From contig DATAUG010000259.1 of assembly GCA_036268355.1 (NCBI GenBank), forward strand, positions 1-64,000: a stretch of 64,000 nt of DNA. Reading direction: 5' to 3'. Numbering within the stretch: the stretch's first letter is position 1; each line of letters begins with the position of its first letter. The notes beneath the pieces are model-generated. The model saw only the letters and a program-made list of their open reading frames with translations. It searched no databases and was not told where the DNA came from. A program made the translations under genes and the position numbers. Positions 58,884-64,000 of this stretch are shown piece by piece. Source of the stretch: DASQPJ01 sp036268355. Its GTDB lineage: Bacteria; Actinomycetota; Actinomycetes; Sporichthyales; Sporichthyaceae.

Positions 58884-61499
58884 TCAGCGCATGACTTGGC
58901 CCTCGGTCATCGCGGCCGGCCCTGGGGGTACCGCGACCAGGCCGAGCTCAGCGGGCCCCGCCAGCAGTCGGTGGATCGGCAGCACGCGGACGGTGTAACC
59001 GAACGGCCCGCTGCGGTCGAGGGCGACCGTGCCCTCGTAGCGCATCCGGCCGCCGTCGTAACGCTTCCCTACCTGCAGTGCGACCTGCTGAGTCTGCGTC
59101 AGTTGGTCGGACTCGTCGACCCGGCCGTGGACCAGCTGCACCTCGACGTCCTCCGGCGCCAGGTCGCCGAGGGAGACGAACGCTCGAATGCACAGCTTGT
59201 CGCCGACCGAGGCACCGTCGGCCCCGCCGGTGGCCTCCACGTGCTCGACCCGCACGCCCGCCCAGGCCGCGCGCACCCGAGCCTTCCAGGAGGCGAGCTC
59301 GCGGGCCCCGGCCAGCTTGTCCTCGGCGAGCTCCCGGGAGGCCCGCGCGGCCGGCGCGTACAGCAGGGTCACGTAGTCGGCGACCATCCGGGTGGCCATC
59401 ACCTTCGGGCCGAGCGACTTCATCGTGTGCCGGACCATCTCGATCCAACGGGCCGGCAGGCCGGCGTCGTCCCGCTCGTAGAAGCGCGGTGCCACCGCGG
59501 TCTCGATGAGGTCGTAGAGCGCGTTGGCCTCCAGCTCGTCGCGGTGCCCCGGGTCGTCGACGCCGCTGGCCGACGGGATCGCCCAGCCGTTCTCGCCGTC
59601 GTACCACTCGTCCCACCAGCCGTCGAGCACCGACAGGTTCAGGCAGCCGTTCAGCGCGGCCTTCATCCCGGAGGTGCCGCAGGCCTCCAGCGGGCGCAGC
59701 GGGTTGTTCAGCCAGACGTCGCAGCCGGGGATCATCTCCGCGGCCAGGCTCATGTCGTAGTCGGTGAGGAACACGATCCGGTGCCGCACGGCCGGGTCGT
59801 CGGTGAAGCGCACCAGCTCCTGGATCAGCCGCTTGCCCCCGTCGTCGGCCGGATGCGCCTTGCCGGCCACCACGATCTGGACCGGCCGCTCCGGGTGGGT
59901 CAGCAGCGCGGTCAGCCGGGCCGGGTCGTGCAGCATCAAGGTCAACCGCTTGTACGACGGGACCCGGCGGGCGAACCCGATGGTCAGCACGTCCGGGTCG
60001 AGCACCTTGCCGATCCAGCCGAGTTCGGCCTCGCTGGCGCCACGGGCCACCCACTGGGCCCGCAGGCGTCGGCGCGCCGCGTCGACCATGCGCCGGCGCA
60101 TTGCGTGGGCGAGCTCGAAGAGCGCCCGGTCCGGGACGGCGTCGAAGGCGCCCCAGTCCGTCGCGGTCGCGACGAACTCCGAGCCCATCTCCCGCCGGGC
60201 CAGCTCCAAGGCCTCCGGAGCGGTCCAGGTCGGGGCGTGCACCCCGTTGGTGATCGAGGTGATCGGCACCTCGTCCGCGTCGAACCCGGGCCACAGGCCG
60301 CCGAACATGTGCCGGCTCACCGCGCCGTGCAGTTTGCTGACGCCGTTGGCCCGCTGCGCCAGCCGCAGGCCCATCACGGCCATGTTGAACATCGACGGGT
60401 CGCCACCGGCGTAGGTCTCCGCGCCCAGCGCCAGCACCCGGTCGACCGGGATCACGGAGCTGGCGTTGTCGCCGCCGAAGTACTGGGCGATCAGATCACG
60501 CGGGAACCGGTCGATGCCGGCCGGGACCGGGGTGTGGGTGGTGAACACCGTGCCGGCCCGGGCGGCCTCCAGGGCCGCCTCGAACGGCAGGCCGTCGTCG
60601 TGGGCGTACTCCTGGATCCGCTCGACCCCGAGGAACCCGGCATGACCCTCGTTGGTGTGGAACACCTCGGGCGCCGGGGCCCCGGTGATCCGGCAGTACG
60701 CCCGCAGCGCCCGCACGCCGCCGATCCCGAGCAACATCTCCTGGTGCAGCCGGTGCTCGGTGCCCCCGCCGTACAGCCGGTCGGTGACCTCGCGCTCGAA
60801 CGGGCCGTTCTCCTCCACGTCGGAGTCCAGGAGCAGCAAGGGGACGCGGCCCACCGCCGCCTTCCAGACCTGCGCGACCAACACCCGCCCCCCGGGCTGC
60901 GAGATCCGCACGCGGACCTGCGTGCCGTCCTCCTCGGACAGCGGCTCGATCGGAAGCTCGTGCGGGTCGAGCACCGGGTAGCGCTCCTGCTGCCAGCCCT
61001 CCCGCGACAGCGACTGGATGAAGTAGCCGTGCCGGTAGAGCAGGCCGACGGCGATGATCGGGACGCCCAGGTCGCTGGCCGCCTTCAGATGGTCGCCGGC
61101 GAGGATCCCCAGGCCGCCGGAGTACTGCGGCAGCACGGCCGTGATGCCGAACTCCGGGGAGAAGTAGGCGATGGCCCGCGGCAGGTCACCGAGCTCCGCG
61201 GCCTTGCGCTGGTACCACTTGTCGTCTTTGCAGTAGGCCGTCAGGTCGGCGATCGCGGCGGCCATGTGCTCCAGGAACTCGGGGGTGTTCGCGAGTTCGA
61301 CGAGGCGCTCGGTGGAGACCGCGCCCAGCAGCTTCACCGGGTCGTGACCGACGGCTTCCCAGGTGGCCGGATCGACGGCGGCGAAGACCGCGCGGGTGTC
61401 GGCGTGCCAGGACCACCGCAGGTTGGTGGCCAGCTCACCGAGGGCTCGCAGCGGACCCGGCAGTGCGGTGCGGACGGTGAATCGGCGAATGGCTCTCAC
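58884..61499 (-). CDS. glgP: Alpha-glucan (glycogen/maltodextrin) phosphorylase
   Basis: This 871-residue GT35 phosphorylase releases glucose-1-phosphate from alpha-1,4-glucans. It has the actinobacterial N-terminal DUF3417 (RWSWHADTRAVFAAVDPATW), AYFSPEFGITAVLPQYSGGL and GDHLKAASDLGVP. HTNEGHAGFLGVERI and the pyridoxal-phosphate region EACGTSGMKAALNGCLNLSV, with the Lys that binds cofactor, follow. GTG 61499 gives the family N-terminus; the frame is open far upstream across glgE. It is divergent from glgE with 57 bp between start codons. Confidence 0.95.
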   Translation of the reverse strand: MRAIRRFTVRTALPGPLRALGELATNLRWSWHADTRAVFAAVDPATWEAVGHDPVKLLGAVSTERLVELANTPEFLEHMAAAIADLTAYCKDDKWYQRKAAELGDLPRAIAYFSPEFGITAVLPQYSGGLGILAGDHLKAASDLGVPIIAVGLLYRHGYFIQSLSREGWQQERYPVLDPHELPIEPLSEEDGTQVRVRISQPGGRVLVAQVWKAAVGRVPLLLLDSDVEENGPFEREVTDRLYGGGTEHRLHQEMLLGIGGVRALRAYCRITGAPAPEVFHTNEGHAGFLGVERIQEYAHDDGLPFEAALEAARAGTVFTTHTPVPAGIDRFPRDLIAQYFGGDNASSVIPVDRVLALGAETYAGGDPSMFNMAVMGLRLAQRANGVSKLHGAVSRHMFGGLWPGFDADEVPITSITNGVHAPTWTAPEALELARREMGSEFVATATDWGAFDAVPDRALFELAHAMRRRMVDAARRRLRAQWVARGASEAELGWIGKVLDPDVLTIGFARRVPSYKRLTLMLHDPARLTALLTHPERPVQIVVAGKAHPADDGGKRLIQELVRFTDDPAVRHRIVFLTDYDMSLAAEMIPGCDVWLNNPLRPLEACGTSGMKAALNGCLNLSVLDGWWDEWYDGENGWAIPSASGVDDPGHRDELEANALYDLIETAVAPRFYERDDAGLPARWIEMVRHTMKSLGPKVMATRMVADYVTLLYAPAARASRELAEDKLAGARELASWKARVRAAWAGVRVEHVEATGGADGASVGDKLCIRAFVSLGDLAPEDVEVQLVHGRVDESDQLTQTQQVALQVGKRYDGGRMRYEGTVALDRSGPFGYTVRVLPIHRLLAGPAELGLVAVPPGPAAMTEGQVMR

Positions 61500-61556
61500 G
61501 AACGTCAACCTATGCCTTCTGTGTGTCGTGAAATGACTCTGGGTAGCGTCGCCGAG
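61500..61556. promoter_or_regulatory. Compact divergent glgP/glgE control region
   Basis: Only 57 bp separate the two starts, so promoters for breakdown (glgP) and synthesis (glgE-glgB) must overlap or lie inside the coding ends. I see no clear consensus boxes. Confidence 0.5.
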
Positions 61557-63536
61557 ATGAACGAGCGAATCCCCATCACCGACGTCCACCCGAGCGTGGA
61601 CTGCGCGGCCCGGCCGGCCAAGGCTGTGGTCGGCGAGGCCTTCGAAGTCCGGGCCACGGTGTTTCGCGAGGGGCACGACGCCGTCGCGGCGGACGTGGTG
61701 GTCCGCGACCCCCGCGGCAAGGTGACCGCGACCGTTCCGATGCGCGAGATCGCGCCCGGGACCGACCGCTGGGCGGCGCGCATCTGTGCCGATCGCCCCG
61801 GTCGGTGGACCTTCAGCGTTCAGGCGTGGGGCGATCCGGTCGCCACCTGGGTGCACGACGCGACGATCAAGGTCCGCGCCGGGATCGACGTCGAGCTGAT
61901 GCTGGCGACCGGGGCGCAACTGCTCACCCGGGCCGCCGAAGGCGTGCCGTTGGGGCCGGACCGCGCCGAACTGTTGGACACGGTGCACGCGCTGCGCGAC
62001 AAGCAGCGGCCCGTCGAGGTCCGGCTGGCGGCCGCGTCGGCCGCGGCGACCGCGGCGGTCCTGGCCGAGCATCCGGTGCGCGAGCTGCTGAGCACGTCCA
62101 AGCGCTTCCCGCTCCAGGTCGACCGGCGCGAGGCGTTGTTCTCGTCCTGGTACGAGTTCTTCCCACGCAGCGAGGGGGCCACGCTGGACCCGCCCCGATC
62201 GGGCACCTTCGCCACCGCCGCGGCGCGCCTGCCCGCGATCGCGGCGATGGGCTTCGACGTGGTGTACATCCCGCCGATCCACCCGATCGGGGTGGCGTTC
62301 CGCAAGGGCCCCAACAACACGCTGAACGCCGGCCCGGACGACCCCGGGTCGCCGTGGGCGATCGGCTCCGACGACGGGGGCCACGATGCCGTCCATCCCG
62401 AGCTGGGCACCGCGGCGGATTTCGCCGACTTCGTGACCCGGGCGCGCGAACTCGGCATGGAGGTGGCGCTGGACTTCGCGCTGCAGGCCTCCCCGGACCA
62501 CCCGTGGGTCAAGGAGCACCCGGAGTGGTTCACCACCCGCGTCGACGGTTCGATCGCGTACGCGGAGAACCCGCCGAAGAAGTACCAGGACATCTACCCA
62601 CTGAACTTCGACAACGACTACCCCGGGCTGCTCGCGGAGTCCGAACGGCTGCTGCGGCACTGGATGGCCGCCGGGGTGCGGATCTTCCGGGTGGACAACC
62701 CGCACACCAAGCCGGTCCCGTTCTGGACCGACCTGCTGGCCGCCATCCGCAAGACCGACCCGGACGTGCTCTTCCTGGCCGAGGCGTTCACCCGCCCGGC
62801 GATGATGCACGAGCTGGCCCAGGTCGGCTTCCACCAGTCGTACACGTACTTCACGTGGCGCACCGGCAAGGCCGAGCTGCGCGCCTACGCCGAAGAACTC
62901 GCGCACGACACGGCCCACTTCCTGCGGCCGAACTTCTTCGTCAACACCCCCGACATCCTGCACGCCTTCCTGCAGACCGGTGGCCCGCCGGCGTTCAAGA
63001 TCCGCGCCGTGCTCGCCGCCCTGCTGTCGCCGGCCTGGGGCGTGTATTCCGGCTACGAGCTCTTCGAGCACCTCGCCGTCCGGCCCGGCAGCGAGGAGTA
63101 CCTGGACTCCGAGAAGTTCCAGTACCGGCCGCGCGACTGGGCCACGCCGAACTCCCTCGCGCCCTACCTGACCCTGCTCAATCGCCTGCGGAAGGCGCAC
63201 CCGGCGCTGCAGCAACTGCGCGACGTGACCTTCCACGAAACCGACAGCCCGTCGGTGCTGGCCTGGTCGAAGATCGCGCCGGACCCCGCCGGCGGCGTCG
63301 ACCGCGTCATCGCGGTGGTGAACCTGGACCCGTTCGACACCCACGAGGCGACACTCGCCCTGGACCTGCCCGCCCTCATGCTGGACCAGGACGAGCGTTT
63401 CGTGGTGTCCGACGCGTTCACCGGATCCAGCTGGGTATGGGGACCCAGGAACTACGTGCGGCTCGACCCGCTGGTCGAGCCCGCCCACATCCTGGCCGTG
63501 CAACGGTCCGGCGACGACGGGACGAGCGATGGCTAG
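61557..63536 (+). CDS. glgE: Alpha-1,4-glucan:maltose-1-phosphate maltosyltransferase
   Basis: GlgE extends alpha-glucan from maltose-1-phosphate. At 659 residues it has an N-terminal beta domain (ITDVHPSVDCAARPAKAVVG), then a GH13 domain: DVVYIPPIHPIG, DFALQASPDHPWV, the nucleophile RIFRVDNPHTKPVPFW and the acid FLAEAFTRPAMM, with YTYFTWRTGK. ATG 61557 fits family starts; ATG 61533 (eight residues longer) is possible. The stop overlaps glgB by 8 bases. No treS/pep2 is between glgE and glgB, unlike in Streptomyces. Confidence 0.96.
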   Translation: MNERIPITDVHPSVDCAARPAKAVVGEAFEVRATVFREGHDAVAADVVVRDPRGKVTATVPMREIAPGTDRWAARICADRPGRWTFSVQAWGDPVATWVHDATIKVRAGIDVELMLATGAQLLTRAAEGVPLGPDRAELLDTVHALRDKQRPVEVRLAAASAAATAAVLAEHPVRELLSTSKRFPLQVDRREALFSSWYEFFPRSEGATLDPPRSGTFATAAARLPAIAAMGFDVVYIPPIHPIGVAFRKGPNNTLNAGPDDPGSPWAIGSDDGGHDAVHPELGTAADFADFVTRARELGMEVALDFALQASPDHPWVKEHPEWFTTRVDGSIAYAENPPKKYQDIYPLNFDNDYPGLLAESERLLRHWMAAGVRIFRVDNPHTKPVPFWTDLLAAIRKTDPDVLFLAEAFTRPAMMHELAQVGFHQSYTYFTWRTGKAELRAYAEELAHDTAHFLRPNFFVNTPDILHAFLQTGGPPAFKIRAVLAALLSPAWGVYSGYELFEHLAVRPGSEEYLDSEKFQYRPRDWATPNSLAPYLTLLNRLRKAHPALQQLRDVTFHETDSPSVLAWSKIAPDPAGGVDRVIAVVNLDPFDTHEATLALDLPALMLDQDERFVVSDAFTGSSWVWGPRNYVRLDPLVEPAHILAVQRSGDDGTSDG

Positions 63537-64000
63537 GACACAGTCCGAGAACGGCGCGCGCACGGTCGCGGCCGACGTGCAGCCGCTGGATCCGGCCGAG
63601 GCCTACCGCCTGCGTAGCGGCACGCATCACGACCCGCACTCGGTGCTCGGGCCGCATCCGCACTCCGGCGCGGTGACCGTGCGGGTGTTGCGACCGCACG
63701 CCACAGGAGTGAGCGTGCTCGTCGGCGGCAAGCGGTTCGAGTGCACCCCCGAGGGCGACGGGTTGTTCGCGACCGTCGTGCCGGGCGACGGTGTGCCGGA
63801 CTACCGGTTGGAGGTCACCTACAACGACGACACATTCGTCGTCGACGACCCGTACCGGTTCTGGCCGACCCTTGGCGAGATGGATCTGTACCTGATCGGT
63901 GAGGGACGCCACGAGCGGCTGTGGGACGTCCTCGGCGCTCACATCCGGCACTACGGCGGGCCCACCGGCGAAGTCGTGGGCACTTCGTTCGCGGTGTGGG
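63529..64000 (+). CDS. glgB: 1,4-alpha-glucan branching enzyme, N-terminal part (cut by window edge)
   Basis: The first 157 residues are visible. The N-terminal domain has LRSGTHHDPHSVLGPHPH, AVTVRVLRPHATGVSVLVGG and DDPYRFWPTLGEMDLYL, followed by GTSFAVW, where CBM48 begins. GlgB introduces alpha-1,6 branches. It is translationally coupled to glgE by an 8-base overlap. The catalytic domain lies outside the window. Confidence 0.93.
   Translation, partial: MARTQSENGARTVAADVQPLDPAEAYRLRSGTHHDPHSVLGPHPHSGAVTVRVLRPHATGVSVLVGGKRFECTPEGDGLFATVVPGDGVPDYRLEVTYNDDTFVVDDPYRFWPTLGEMDLYLIGEGRHERLWDVLGAHIRHYGGPTGEVVGTSFAVW

Noticed and set aside
58800..61556. Very long plus-strand open frame running into glgE
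   Set aside because: It is the reverse shadow of glgP. The family-like GlgE sequence begins at 61557, and the upstream part has the His/Arg/Gln-rich look of antisense frames.

Overview
This window comes from a high-GC, Gram-positive actinobacterium. The evidence is the roughly 70% GC content, frequent GTG/TTG starts, dense ATGA/GTGA overlaps, the family 13E12-type (DUF222) HNH protein, DivIC-DUF501-Ppx downstream of enolase, the GlgE pathway, and the LytR_C/RsfS/NadD/ProA cluster. I cannot name the genus from sequence alone. Most of the window is conserved chromosome; the accessory parts are the left 4.5 kb, the teichoic-acid-like glycosyltransferase pair with the HNH gene, and a toxin-antitoxin pair.

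Left end (1-4.5 kb). A truncated IS256-family transposase with its terminal inverted repeat sits on a short remnant ORF. An excisionase-like gene and a tyrosine integrase follow, ending beside a tRNA-Leu with anticodon UAA, the Streptomyces bldA isoacceptor. This looks like one end of an integrative element inserted at that tRNA. Next come two decayed secreted-protein genes: a membrane-anchored protein and a galactose-oxidase-like protein, with three apparent frameshifts and a lost 5' half.

4.5-11 kb (minus strand): a cupredoxin-like lipoprotein, a family 5 uracil-DNA glycosylase, ppx/gppA, DUF501, divIC/ftsB, eno, and a DUF885 protein. 11-18 kb (plus strand): two tandem large GT2/CDP-glycerol glycerophosphotransferase-like proteins, a 520-bp structured gap with nested inverted repeats, and the HNH protein. 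18-31 kb (minus strand): mazG, a SurA-like lipoprotein, mfd, a transglycosylase-like exoprotein, hemW, a MOSC protein, an MFS exporter fused to carboxypeptidase-regulatory-like domains together with its TetR regulator and operator, and lepA.

31-46 kb: ung (+), an SDR, a transglutaminase/alpha-E/ATP-grasp operon, rpsT (+), holA, comEC, comEA, degV and leuS. 45-48 kb: an overlapping sigma factor-Rieske-cupredoxin-metallophosphoesterase operon that looks like an extracytoplasmic redox module. 48-52.5 kb: a histidine phosphatase, rsfS, a LytR_C protein, nadD, a small membrane protein and proA. 52.6-56 kb: vapBC, etfAB and an enoyl-CoA hydratase. 56-64 kb: glycogen/maltosyltransferase genes glgX, a conserved small gene, glgP (minus), then glgE and glgB (plus), with glgB cut by the right edge.

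The most striking pattern is not a gene. A 15-bp palindrome CTGACG-N3-CGTCAG occurs seven times exactly and about a dozen times with one mismatch. It lies both inside genes and across gene junctions, where it often supplies stop or start codons. In this base composition such a palindrome should be essentially absent from 64 kb.
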